DNA of 64,000 bases from Isoetes taiwanensis (GCA_021234155.1 JAJEKV010000211.1:62001-126000), one strand, 5' to 3'. Shown: positions 45,926 through 55,920, counted from the first letter of the stretch. Notes: generated by a model from the letters alone, not told the origin. Program-made: numbers and translations.

Positions 45926-46429
45926 ATGGAATGGCTTAGTTTAGCTTACAAACAGAGATGGGCCACCCGAAAAATGCAAAGGAATCATAAAACTCCGATC
46001 AAAGAAACTGAGGGTATCACCAAGATGGGCCTTAAGTGCAAGGCTATGTTTAATTACCGTCCTGCATCTAAAGCCCTAAAAATAGGGAATGAGAAGGCAC
46101 AGATTGATGGCAAAACTGAAAAATTTAGCAATGCAAATGGTTCGAGTTCAGAAGAAAGCCTTAGTGAAGGAGAATCTGAGGATGCATTAAGTACATGCAC
46201 GGAACTGGAAAAAGCTAGAAAAGACAAGGGGAACCCAATTGATACTTCTGGATCTGGAAGAGTTAAAAAAATATCACTTCCCTTAGTGGCTTTGGATGAA
46301 AATAGTTTTTGTCAAGACATACAGCAGTATTGCAACTCTGTTAGCCGAGTGTGTGGGGACAAGGATAGTATTTCCGAAGTGAATATGATGGAGGACTTCC
46401 AAGAAGGATATTGGGCTCAACTCCAGTAG
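45926..46429 (+). CDS. Uncharacterised 167-codon ORF
   Basis: This open frame starts 45 bases after the copia-like element. The protein is hydrophilic and looks nuclear. It has a basic N-terminal part (KQRWATRKMQRNHKTPIKE), a Ser/Glu-rich acidic middle (SSSEESLSEGESEDALS), and a C-terminal part with DENSFCQDIQQYCNSV and an acidic end (MMEDFQEGYWAQLQ). Composition and length are better than the random frames nearby, but I recognise no domain. The start Met may be internal, because the upstream sequence is a mobile element. It could be an exon of a gene broken by the insertion, or a real small gene. A plausible TATA box is not visible. Confidence 0.4.
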   Translation: MEWLSLAYKQRWATRKMQRNHKTPIKETEGITKMGLKCKAMFNYRPASKALKIGNEKAQIDGKTEKFSNANGSSSEESLSEGESEDALSTCTELEKARKDKGNPIDTSGSGRVKKISLPLVALDENSFCQDIQQYCNSVSRVCGDKDSISEVNMMEDFQEGYWAQLQ

Positions 46430-46439
46430 CCATGTTTGG

Positions 46440-46954
46440 ATTCTATAAATATATCCATAGGAATTTGTGTGATTATAACATTATAAGATGAGAGTGAATG
46501 TTTTGTTGAAACATAACGCTTGAAAATATAAGGGCCTAGTATCCAAATTTTCTGACATAACGATAAATGTAGACCAGTATAAACACATGGTTTGTAAAGG
46601 CTTATATGGACAAAAAAAAGCGAGTTTTATGATGTACACTTGATCATATAAACTAAATATATGGGAATATTTGAGCTCTGAAATAGATTGCAATTTGTAT
46701 GAAATGCATTTGAAATGGTCCAGTCATGTTAGTACAATAGAAGAAAGTGGTTTACCAAAAAAAAAATGGACTCTGAATTTTTTTGCACAAATTTTTTTGC
46801 ACAGACCAGTTTACGAACATGATTTAAATTCTGAAAAATGAAGTTTAGGTGGTAACTTGCCTATGGCCTAGTGGAGGGCTGGGCCACAAAAATAGGGTTG
46901 TATAGGCTTATTCTATGGATTCAATGTCGTGGAAAAGGCTCTGGCTTTGGCTAG
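46440..46954. other. Intergenic sequence
   Basis: AT-rich, no gene or repeat recognised. Confidence 0.45.
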
Positions 46955-47781
46955 GCATCTATCAGGGTATTAAAGAGTGGCTAAAATTCGCCAAATGGCT
47001 ATTTTTTAGACCTTTAATCAAATTTTGTGGCTAAAGTTAATAAAGGTCATTTTTTAGAGAAAAAAACAATTTAGCCATTCCAAAAGGGAAAAAAATTTGG
47101 ACATCTAGAGTTTAGCCAGGATAGGCTACATCATGGCATACTAAATCGCCATCTTTGAAGCTGATTAGATGCACCCTGATCAATTCAAATAGCCATGTTG
47201 AATCCATTCAGGGACCTCTTTAACTTAGGAATCGTCATTAGCTATATCAATCATGCTTTGATGGATATTGAATTTGAATCTATAAGTCGTTTAGGTTAAA
47301 GATTATGAGGAATGTTATGTAATGAGCATTTTAAGCTCTAAGTAATAGTGTTTTATTCTTGCAATTGTTGATCTCAAAGGGCTCTATGCACCAAGTTAGC
47401 CATTTAAATGCATTTGACCCCGACATAATACGTGTGTTCTCTCAAATGGTATTATTTGCTCCTTATGCATTGTACTTTGAATCTTTGTTGTTGTTTTGTA
47501 ATGGAAGCATATTGAATCATTTGTCATTCATGTGGTAAGGAGTGCTCAGAATTTGAAGTTAAAATAGTTGCACTTTAGCCACCAACCAAGAAAAATTCGC
47601 CAATATAAGAATTTCATATCATATAAATTCTACATTTTAGCCAAGTGGGAAGATAATTAAAGGGTTTTATTTTATCAAATTTCGCCCAATAATATGAACT
47701 TTTATTTTCAATAGGTTTAGCCAACCTTAATTTGAATAGAAAAAAACATTTAGGACTCTTAAAATTTACCCTGGCATCTAT
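46955..47781. mobile_element. hAT-like MITE with 8-bp target-site duplication
   Basis: GCATCTAT flanks the element on both sides (46955-46962 and 47774-47781). The element itself (46963-47773, 811 bases) begins CAGGGTATTAAAGAGT and ends in the inverse of CAGGGTAAATTTTAAGAGT. Short CAGGG-type TIRs with an 8-bp duplication are the hallmark of the hAT superfamily. Many subterminal TTTAGCC / GGCTAAA words lie within 300 bases of either end (for example 46980, 47030, 47070, 47110, 47570, 47640, 47705), as expected for transposase-binding sites. No coding capacity. Confidence 0.92.
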
Positions 47782-48120
47782 ATATATTTAAAGCAATGAT
47801 TTCTGAATAAAATTTTTGCCGTCTGCTGCTCGAGCATAGCGGCCGAACCAACTGCTCCCCCTTCTATGTCGGAAGCGGCCGTCCGGACCAGCTCCTCCGC
47901 TTCTAAAGCGAGCGGCCAAATTGCGTGTTGCTAGTAGGTGGCCAGATCTTGCACCAGGGCTATGATAACGTATGTGTACATGTGTAAATACATGTATGGG
48001 AGCACTTTCTTATACATGGGTGTGAGGTGGAAATTCCATATCTCAATAATATTCCTTCCTGGCATTATCTTGGGATCCAATGATCCCAAATGAGAAATAA
48101 GCAATAGGTTAGAAAAAGAA
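47782..48120. other. Intergenic sequence
   Basis: Contains CGAGCATAGCGGCCG and GAAGCGGCCGTCCGGACC, a locally GC-rich 100 bases near 47825-47925. No gene. Confidence 0.4.
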
Positions 48121-48134
48121 GCTGAATATCCAAC

Positions 48135-48825
48135 GTGGTCATGTTTAAGCCAACCCTAAATCGCAAAAACTCAGCGTTCACAAAGACGCTGTGTATTTTT
48201 TTGTGATGTGGTTTAAACATGTCAAGATGTTATAGGGTAAGCTATTTGGAATTCCCAGTTTAGCATTGACCGGCGTCAACCAGGAGGTGCTAACTGGGGA
48301 TCACAGACCATTTAGATTACCCTAACAATATCATAATAGAGAAAAGATTTTACCTTGAGTTGTTGCAGGATCACCAGATTTTGTAGCTGTAGATGACCGA
48401 TTCAACCTGTAATTCGAAATTCTTGCACACGATTGTGATTCCTCGATATGGGAGCATTAGACGTGGCAGCACAAGAATGCACCACCAGAATAAATCTTGA
48501 TCCGATTATGATATTGTGGCTATAACATGTCAAAGACTCGGATTTGCCACGGATATACCCATGGTTTAAAGATGATGGCATTCCATATTTACGAAGCTTG
48601 TCGAAGGATTCCATTTTCCGCCATAAATTCATCTCCTAAACGCAAAATGCCAGAAAAAGTCCACCGCTATAAATGTCGGACGTGGGCATGTTATAGCCAG
48701 CCTTAAATGGCAAAAAATCCGCTAAAGTCCACAAAAACGTCGTGTATTTTTTTTTTTTTTGTTTTGGGCGTGGCTATAACATGTTAAAGACCCGGATATA
48801 CCACGGATATACCTGTGGCTATAAC
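48135..48825. repeat. Dispersed short repeats (GTGGCTATAACATGT)
   Basis: GTGGCTATAACATGT.AAAGAC followed by CGGAT.T.CCACGGATATACC is at 48513-48555 and 48770-48815. The inverse phrase CATGTTATAGCCAGCC is at 48687, and a related CATGTTTAAGCCAACCC is at 48138 with GTTTAAACATGTC at 48211. AAAAACGTCGTGTATTTTTTT and its variant recur. These are parts of two or more diverged inverted-repeat units of unknown class. Confidence 0.7.
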
Positions 48826-48959
48826 AGGACGGAGTCCAATATATACAGCAGAAAAAGTAGTGTGAGACCGTACTTATTTGGTAACAGCATTTGCGAGAAA
48901 AAGTAGTTTGAGGTTGTTTGATATAAGTAGTGACCGTACCTATTTGGTTCGAGTGTATG

Positions 48960-49160
48960 AATGGCCACATTATTATCCTGGCCGCCAGGTTCCTCCATCC
49001 TTACCTTACAGTGTCGAATCGAATGAGCATCTTAATAAGAATTCTGGACAGGGCACAAAAGGAAATTGGAAGAGCATATTATCTGTGTTGCCGATCCTAT
49101 AAAAAAACTAGATTGACCCCAGATTGCACTTTTGAGGTCATGTTTAAGGGACTTGAATGA
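48960..49160 (+). pseudogene. Deleted copy of the SDW/LDR small-gene family
   Basis: ATGAGCATCTTAATAAGAAT at 49023 aligns with the start of the genes at 49652 and 51478 (MSRLxRIL). After the codon for Asp it jumps directly into GGCACAAAAGGAAATTGGAA, which in the intact genes is the 3' UTR just after the stop (GATAATGGCATATGGGGAAATTGG). So nearly the whole coding region between 'TCTGGA' and 'TTGGACAG' was lost, probably by microhomology at GGA. Upstream, CCTGGCCGCCAGGTTCC (48978-48994) keeps the GCC-type element of the family promoter. The 3' flank to about 49310 matches those of the intact copies. Not functional. Confidence 0.8.
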
Positions 49161-49532
49161 AGTGATCAGGCATGCCTTTGGGCATTCTTTATAGAAGCAG
49201 AGCCGCAAACAAATGTTTAGATGAAATTTATGTAGCTTGGATAAAGGCCTCAAAACGAATGTACAGATGAGATTTGTTTGACATAGTCGTTTGAATGTAA
49301 AAATAGTCCCTCTTTGTTAATATTGTTTACGTAAAAAGCTGACCACTTGCTTTCCTACCACGGAAGATTTGAGTGTGTAAGTGAAAACGATCTTGGCAAG
49401 AGAACAAATAGTACTTGATGGTGAAATAATCAAGCAAGTAGAAGCCCATGTGACTGAGGATCCGTCCGTCCACAAGATCATATCTGCTCTGCTCACACAA
49501 CACAACCAAAGTCTCCAGTAAAATAAATATCT

Positions 49533-49573
49533 GGCCGCCATATGTTGCTGGCCGCCAGAACCCCTATTTATAC
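49533..49573 (+). promoter_or_regulatory. Promoter of member B: paired GGCCGCC and TATA box
   Basis: GGCCGCC at 49533-49539 and 49550-49556, 17 bases apart, precede TATTTATAC at 49565-49573, which lies about 85 bases before the ATG at 49652. GCCGCC is the core of the GCC box known to bind ERF-type factors; its use here is inference. Confidence 0.65.
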
Positions 49574-49651
49574 TCTCCAATACCACGTTCTTCACACAAT
49601 CTTAGACGGAATTTTATAGCTCCCTTTGAGTTGATCAGTCGGTGGATAGAT

Positions 49652-49870
49652 ATGAGCAGATTAGCAAGAATTCTGGAAGACGCATTCAGCGCTGCTCCAA
49701 GCAGATTTAGAAGCCCTCCTCAAAAAATGGCCCAGCTCTCTGCTTTTTATCAGATGAGGGAAGAATGCCGCTGTTGTAGTTTCTCATCTGCAGCTCCCTC
49801 TCAGGAGCATGGCAAAAAGGATGCTTTCACTAGATCTGACTGGATGCTGATCAGCAGCTTGGACAGATAA
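49652..49870 (+). CDS. Small uncharacterised protein, SDW/LDR family, member B (72 aa)
   Basis: Function unknown. The ATG at 49652 is chosen because it aligns with the paralogue at 51478; a longer frame from 49631 would need a TTG start. The protein begins MSRLARILEDAFSAAPSR, continues with SPPQKMAQLSAFYQMREECR, then CCSFSSAA and ends KKDAFTRSDWMLISSLDR. The amphipathic N-terminal segment and the invariant C-terminal 18 residues are the conserved blocks; a Cys pair (CRCC) sits in the middle. It lacks a signal peptide and membrane helix. It is nearly identical to member C, differing by a three-residue indel and a few substitutions, and more distant from member A. Promoter and 3' flank are shared with member C, so the two arose by tandem duplication of a roughly 1.8-kb unit. 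Confidence 0.78.
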   Translation: MSRLARILEDAFSAAPSRFRSPPQKMAQLSAFYQMREECRCCSFSSAAPSQEHGKKDAFTRSDWMLISSLDR

Positions 49871-50179
49871 TGGCATATGGGGAAATTGGAAGGATACCTG
49901 TGTAATATAAGAATTAATTAGTTGAAAATAGGCTGGCCTGGCTCTATTATCCATATTCTCATGGTGCAATAAGGTACATGAGATTTTGAATGAAGTGATC
50001 AAGCATGCCTCAGATCAGAAGATGATGAAGAAGAAACATTTCTCCATAGCTCAAACAAATGTCAGAAAAGATGTTTTGATATTACTTGTTTGAATGCAAA
50101 AGGAGTTGTTTTACCAGAGAAAGTTGGAGTCTTTAAAGGGTGCAGTTTGTGGAAGATATGAAATGAATGAGAGAAGAGC

Positions 50180-50380
50180 ATCATTGTCCATACTTGCATC
50201 CTGATAGAAAACTAACTGGAAGATTGACAGTTCTACATTTCTCGTCCAAATTACACTTTTGAAATCGTAATCAGGTGCCTTTGGGCACTCTTTATGCAAA
50301 GAAAGCACCTACATATGTAGTTATTTTTCATACAGTTGTTGGAATGCAAAAATAGCTTCTCTTTGTATATTCTGTGTCCA
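50180..50380 (+). pseudogene. 3'-flank remnant of another SDW/LDR family copy
   Basis: CAAATTACACTTTTGAAATC, GTGCCTTTGGGCACTCTTTA and TGTTGGAATGCAAAAATAG match the 3' flank of the deleted copy at 49100-49310 in the same order (GATTGCACTTTTGAGGTC, GCCTTTGGGCATTCTTTA, GTTTGAATGTAAAAATAG). No coding part remains. It indicates a fourth duplication unit in the cluster. Confidence 0.6.
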
Positions 50381-51203
50381 AGTCAATAATCATTCTTCTT
50401 AGACTTTACAGAAAAAGCATCAAGTAATCATCTAATGATTTACCAACCAGAAAAGTTTGAGGGGTCTTTATGTGAAGGTGTTAGCAGTTTATATCTGGAT
50501 GGATCATAGAATAACAGGTAGAGATATGGAACCAAATGATTAATTGTTGAAATTAGACTGATTTTTTCATGACATGATCAGTTAAAGAATCCAAATTTGC
50601 AGCCTTTGTTTAGATATCACTAAATTGGGAAATGATTAATTGTAGAATTAGACCAGAAAGGTGGTTAAGAATTTTACATGAAAAACTAAGTTAAAGACAC
50701 AACATTGCAAATGAAGGGAAGGCTCAGAATGGTGGATATCTTACAACTTTAGAGATAGTAAAATGTAGTTGAAGATGAACACATCACAGCTTCACTAGAG
50801 ACTTGCAGCAGAAACAACGAAATGTAGAAGCTCATTATGTTGCTGGCACCTTGTTGGAGCAAGTAAAGCTCAAAAAAAAAAAAGCACACCACCTATTGTG
50901 CGGGTGCCCGTATATCTACAACTGGATGTGGTTAATCTGGACCTGCGCTGTTTCAATCTCAGAAAACCCAAGTTCAATGCTTTTTAACTCTATCCAGCCT
51001 GGTGATAACTCAAATTGAGCAGTTTCTTCAACAATCCAAGGTTTTCCAGGTGGCAAAGGCCTCCTCCCACGAAGTCTCAAGGATGATCATTTTATTTTAT
51101 TTTGTGGTTATTCTAGACTGGCTGGACTAACCACTAAATTAAACCCGATTAACCACATCCCCTTCTAGATTTTTCTCACCAAATGAGATTATTTATATCA
51201 GCC

Positions 51204-51398
51204 CACGTGATTGAGGGTCCCATATCTGCTTTCTGGACCTATAGTCATTGTGGCGGCATATCTTCATCTCACACAAGACAACCAGAGTCTCAGTAAAAAA
51301 AAAAAAAAAAAAAAAAAAAATGAGACTGACCAAAGTCTCCAGTAAAAAAAAAATCCAGCCGCCATATCATGCTGGCCGCCAGAACCGCTTATTTATAG
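51204..51398 (+). promoter_or_regulatory. Promoter of member C: G-box, GCC boxes and TATA box
   Basis: CACGTG at 51204-51209 is a G-box. GGCGGCATAT near 51252 is an inverted GCC core. AGCCGCC at 51357-51363 is an exact GCC box, and GGCCGCC follows at 51374-51380. TTATTTATAG (51389-51398) is the TATA box, 80 bases before the ATG. The layout matches member B; the 26-base A run at 51295-51320 is an insertion-like addition. Confidence 0.65.
51295..51320 (+). repeat. A26 homopolymer
   Basis: Uninterrupted A run in the upstream region of member C; the homologous position of member B lacks it. Confidence 0.9.
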
Positions 51399-51477
51399 CC
51401 TCAAATAGCACATTCTTCACACAACCTCACAGCAAAATTTGTAGCTCCCTTTCAGTTGAATCCGTCATCCCATAGAT

Positions 51478-51705
51478 ATGAGCAGATTAACAAGAATTGT
51501 GGAAGATGCATTCAGCGCTGCTCCAAGCAGATTAAGAAGCAATCCTCAAAAAATGGCCCAGCTCTCTGCATTTTATCAGATGAGAGAAGAATGCCGCTGT
51601 TGTAGTTTCTCATCTGCAGCTGCCCCTGCTCCTTCTCAGGAGCATGGCAAGAAGGATGCTTTCACCAGATCTGACTGGATGCTCATCAGCAGCTTGGACA
51701 GATAA
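51478..51705 (+). CDS. Small uncharacterised protein, SDW/LDR family, member C (75 aa)
   Basis: Function unknown; the closest relative is member B at 49652. It begins MSRLTRIVEDAFSAAPSRLR, followed by KMAQLSAFYQMREECRCC, an Ala/Pro stretch (SSAAAPAPSQEHG) three residues longer than in B, and KKDAFTRSDWMLISSLDR. ATG, stop and reading frame are intact. Changes relative to B include conservative replacements (Ala to Thr, Leu to Val) and an in-frame 9-base indel; this pattern fits selection on a protein. There is a single exon, with no signal peptide or transmembrane segment. The exact AGCCGCC box and G-box upstream would fit ethylene, jasmonate or stress control, which is inference from motif only. 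Confidence 0.78.
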   Translation: MSRLTRIVEDAFSAAPSRLRSNPQKMAQLSAFYQMREECRCCSFSSAAAPAPSQEHGKKDAFTRSDWMLISSLDR

Positions 51706-51719
51706 TGGCATCGGAGGAA

Positions 51720-52330
51720 ATTGGATGGGTATATCTGTGTGATAAATGGATCAGTTAGTGAAAAATAGGCTGGCCTAGTTCTCTTGTCCAGATTATGCTT
51801 TTAGTATCATGAATAAGGGCACCAGACCAGAGATTTGCATGTTGTGATCAGACATGCCTTTGCTCCTTAAAGAAGAAAAAGTAAAAGCACTTCTCAATAG
51901 CTCAAACAAATGTACAGAAAACTGTTTTGAAATGCAAAAGGGGCTTTCCCCTTATTTCAGCTGCTTGAAAATTTTCTGCGTTTCAAGATACTGTGATGGC
52001 TATTAGCAATCTTTTCTACATTTGATAACTTATTGGATGGCATGTTCACACTTGAGCAAGTTAATATGTCATCTTTCCCTTGTTATTTGGACCACCAAAT
52101 GTGGTCTAGATTAACCACGTCTCCTTGTAGATATAGTGCCAACTTTTCTTCCCAGCTTGTTATGGCATATTAACAATAAGATTAGTTGGAAACTAAGTTG
52201 AAATGGTGGTTGGGGTGCTTAATATTATTCTACGAGAGTAGAAGGCAACTTCAAAGATCCATATTTTAGGATTTGGTAGATCATGGGTCCCATAATGATA
52301 TCTCGAAGAAAAGGAGAGCCGCAAAAAAGT
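51720..52330. other. 3' flank of member C and intergenic DNA
   Basis: To about 51960 the sequence aligns with the 3' flank of member B (ATAGGCTGGCCTGGCTCT against ATAGGCTGGCCTAGTTCT, CAATAGCTCAAACAAATGT against CATAGCTCAAACAAATGT), which sets the right edge of the duplicated unit. Beyond that nothing is recognised. Confidence 0.6.
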
Positions 52331-52344
52331 CTATAGACAGGCGA

Positions 52345-52485
52345 GCATGTATGGTGTCCAAGATGTGGTATTTATGTTTTTTTGGCGTACATGGAGCCAA
52401 GATGTGGTCTTATATGGCGTCCAAGATGTGGTATTTATGTTTTTTGGCATATATAGAGTCCAAGATGTGGTCTTTCTGACCATAA
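52345..52485. repeat. Tandem repeat (CCAAGATGTGGT)
   Basis: CCAAGATGTGGTATTTATGT followed by TTTTTTGGC.TA occurs twice (about 52360 and 52420), with two shorter CCAAGATGTGGTCTT units between and after. Confidence 0.9.
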
Positions 52486-52549
52486 AAATGCGTTGTTCAC
52501 CCAGGCTAGTATATCCCGCCAAGAAGTGGTACATTCAGCCATCTACTCC

Positions 52550-52635
52550 TACTGCTGTCAAGTATGACATTGCCCCAAACATCCATCTATTCTTGTTTTC
52601 ATTGCCCCAAACATCCATCTATTCTTGTTTTCTTT
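52550..52635. repeat. ~40-bp direct duplication
   Basis: CATTGCCCCAAACATCCATC followed by TATTCTTGTTTTC is present twice in tandem. Confidence 0.92.
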
Positions 52636-53140
52636 CTAATAGTTGTCCAATTGAACACATAGCTCCTTAATTGGCAGTTGTTTCTCAAATATGGAGAACT
52701 CATCCCAAGTCCTCCTTGTTTCTTTCCACACCTTGGATGTAAGCTCCTTTATCTGCCTTTGGTAACAAAGCGGTTGATCATCTTTCAAAGCTTTAAAAAT
52801 AGGGGCTGAGGGAGAATACCTCCTCCCTTCTATCGATTCTCTCTCTAGTGTTCTCAAGCACTTGAAAATAGAACTCACATGAAAATTCGGATCATCCCTC
52901 CATAAGATCAAGCACAAAATGACCATAGGTGCCAGTTCCATGTCCATGTGTCAAGACACTCGCCAAGCTTACTTTCATCTAAAAAGCGTTTGACAACACT
53001 TGGGCAAAGGATCTAGCTTTGGCAAGAAAGTCTTGTGTTGGTCCATCTTATAAAAAATTATACACAAAAAACTGTCAGGCTGCATCTGAGAAAATGTTCT
53101 TCACTGCCAACACAAGACCCCCAAAAATGAACTACTATAT
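52636..53140 (-). pseudogene. Coding-like minus-strand segment, family unknown
   Basis: The minus frame 52947-52636 (103 codons) reads WRDDPNFHVSSIFKCLRTLE and KELTSKVWKETRRTWDEFS, with a protein-like charge pattern. Upstream minus sequence (53140-52950) continues in other frames (DGPTQDFLAKARSFAQVLSN) with stops. It is probably a decayed transposon or gene piece. No domain is recognised. Confidence 0.35.
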
Positions 53141-53224
53141 TTAGCCATTATTATATTGCCTAAAAACCATGATATATGTGGTTTCTAATGCATGATTATA
53201 TTTGACAAAGAAAACCACAACTAT

Positions 53225-53360
53225 ATTGGTTTGTTAAAATTGATAGTGATTTTCTATGTTGGTTATTAATCCTATAGTGGTTTATTAAAAGTGGTAGTGG
53301 TTTTCTATGTTGGTTACCAATCTTATAGTCGTTTGTTAAAAGTAGTAGTGGTTTATGTGA
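53225..53360. repeat. Two to three-unit minisatellite
   Basis: GTGGTTTTCTATGTTGGTTA followed by ..AATC.TATAGT and GTTTGTTAAAA.T recurs with a period of about 57 bases. Confidence 0.85.
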
Positions 53361-53419
53361 TAGTTTCATGTATATGTAATTGTCCATTAAAACTAGCCAC
53401 TTCCACATCCACTAGTAAA

Positions 53420-55135
53420 GTTGGATTCCAAACCCAATTCCACATTTGACTCTAGTGATCTCATGGGACTTGCAAAGCCCACTCCTCTAAGGGAGGCATC
53501 TCATGTTGAATTGCCAGGAGCTCATAGCATGACTCGACAAAGTTGGTAGAATCAATACAACGAAAAGCATTTTTGGATATAGAGATTAATTATTTTATGG
53601 CTTATGATTTGAAGTATATATAAGTTGAAAGTTGGACATTTAAACCATAGTCTCTCGCTTGGACTTCCAAATACTTCACTGCTAGATTTTCACTTTAATC
53701 ATTACTATAAATCAAGTCAACTATTCCTTGGTTTTGGGGCAAAATCTCCATCTTCTTTCATGTGTAAATGGTTCTTAAACAAGTGATGCTATGATCAAAT
53801 CACAGAACCATCCACCATTGATCAACATCTTGGTAGCAGTTAATTTTCGCAACCCATAGCTCGTTATATTTATCACTTCCATAGCCGAGATTAGAGAGGC
53901 TACCAAATCGATGCCCCCAGTAGTTGTTTAAAAGATGACAAGAACATGTCTCTAGATTTTCAATATTTTGAAGTCCATTTTTTGTGTTTAATAGAAGCTA
54001 TGAATCGTTTTGTTGAGACCTTGAAGCATCATAGCAAAAGAACCAACTGGTAAAATCATAGTCCTATTTATCTGGAAAGATCATAGACGAGACGTTCAAT
54101 TATCAAAACACAAATTTTGGAACAATGGTGAACATTTTCAATGCAAATATAGGATTTTTTGAACATATATAGTAATTTTTTTTCCCTTGTTCTGCGCCAA
54201 AAGTGACACTAAAATAACATGTGTTCTTGATGAGATTGTATGGCAACATGTTTTGAAAACCCTCTATTATGCCGGATTGTGGCGGATTCACCCACAGGCA
54301 TGGATCCAGTAGTTCGTGGCTTGATCCTAGAATTGTAAGGACATTTCCTTTGTGGTTCTACTTCTTCTGCTCCTGCACCCACTGAAAATGGTCACAAATA
54401 CCCCAAGCGCCTTCCGGAATGGATAGAAAGCCAAGCAGACCTTCGCAAATGGGTTTGCTTGCAGATTAAGAAAATGTTCCTCTACCGCTGCAACGCGAAG
54501 ATGATGCATGCCCATACATAAACATTGCTCACACCCAGGCCAAATCGACCTGATACCAGCAACATAAAGATTCCCACAAAGCATTAGTCATTAAATAAAT
54601 ATTATTTACTACACTTTTGCAGTAGTCGTTCACATTGTCAGAGTCATTCCTCACCAACCGTTGGTTCTCTGGTTCTCTAAAACCACTTCATCATATAGAT
54701 GTCGCTATATCCCGCACCCAACAAACGTAATACCTTTGTTGGGGTTGCCAGATATGCACTTCAGAACCCATTCAAAATTGGTTCAAATTTATTACGAGAA
54801 AATATTTAGACGAGACCTTGGTTGTTATATTTCTCGTTGTTTGTTCTAAACTATTTGAGGTTACTTGATAGTGAAAATACCATGGTTGTTATGAACCGAA
54901 ACTGCATATCTAATAGGCACCAGAACACAAGGCAATGGCTCACAGGTCAAATCCTGGGTCTTCTCAAACTGACAAGCTTGGACGCCCCTTTTGTACAAAA
55001 TCACAACCCAAATGTAGGGGAGTCAGAAAAGGCTGCCGCGATAAATTTCTTGTGATATATATAGCGGTATTATGCGTAATTTTTATTGATGTTACACGCT
55101 AGAATTAAAATTTAAATCAAATAGACGTGTCTTGA
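53420..55135. other. Intergenic sequence
   Basis: No recognised gene; the short minus frame at 54327-54584 is without family features. AT-rich. Confidence 0.45.
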
Positions 55136-55139
55136 TTGA

Positions 55140-55623
55140 TTTTTTTTAGTATAACAACCAACATATAACTATCATTAACATTAATTAATACAAACCATTG
55201 GGTCCAACACATTTAAATTAAAATCCCCCTTAAACCCCCTTTGGTTTGGGTGCATATTCACACGGGGGGTGACTCAGGACAGCAACAGAGTTTGTTGGAT
55301 AGGCATATTCACCCCTTATTCCTTAATCTACACCGTACACAAAGTTCCTCGTTTGTGGGGTATAGATGTACGAAATTTGTTATACTGTATAACAAGTTTT
55401 ACAAAATACTATAAGATTTCAGGCAATATACTATATGGTGTTGATTTTATACGTACAAAACATAATTATAAGGGCTCTCGCTGCCCTACGTCACCCCCCT
55501 TGTGAATATGCACCCAAACCAAAGGGGGTTTAAGGGGGATTTTAATTTAAATGTGTTGGACCCAATGGTTTGTATTAATTAATGTTAATGATAGTTATAT
55601 GTTGGTTGTTATACTAAAAAAAA
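55140..55623. mobile_element. 484-bp MITE with 133-bp terminal inverted repeats
   Basis: Left arm 55140-55272 starts TTTTTTTTAGTATAACAACC and passes through ACCATTGGGTCCAACACATT and ACCCCCTTTGGTTTGGGTGC; the right arm 55491-55623 is its near-perfect inverse, ending GGTTGTTATACTAAAAAAAA. The 218-bp interior has no coding capacity. A truncated relative is at 37005-37393 in the opposite orientation. No clear target duplication is seen. The palindromic GGGCCCTTCGGGCCC just right of the element (55627-55641) resembles GGCCCCTTCCGGCC beside the 37-kb copy, so the element, or its host repeat, may extend further. Confidence 0.9.
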
Positions 55624-55920
55624 TTTTGGGCCCTTCGGGCCCTAACAAAACTAAGAAGCTTGGATATTCTAGTTGAACACATGTATAAGAGGGCATGGTT
55701 CATGCTAGAACATGGATTAGTTCCAAGAGGAACATGCAATTTGTCCAGATATAAAGATAGCAAGAATATATTTAACATTGAGCTATGAGTGTATGACAAA
55801 GCCTCCAAATGTTCTCTATAGTCGCACCTAGATCTGTTTGAAAACTCCTATGATCTTCTTTCTAAAAGCATGAAATAATCTGTGTGCCTTTCCAACGTGC
55901 AAATATGTGACCTTCACTTT

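Noticed and set aside
49631-49651. Upstream start for member B
   Set aside because: It would require a TTG start; the ATG at 49652 aligns with member C.
50803-51018. LINE zf-RVT fragment (HHLLCGCPYIYNWMWLIW)
   Set aside because: Only one weak word (HLL.GCP) fits; no poly(A), neighbouring RT block or duplication supports it.
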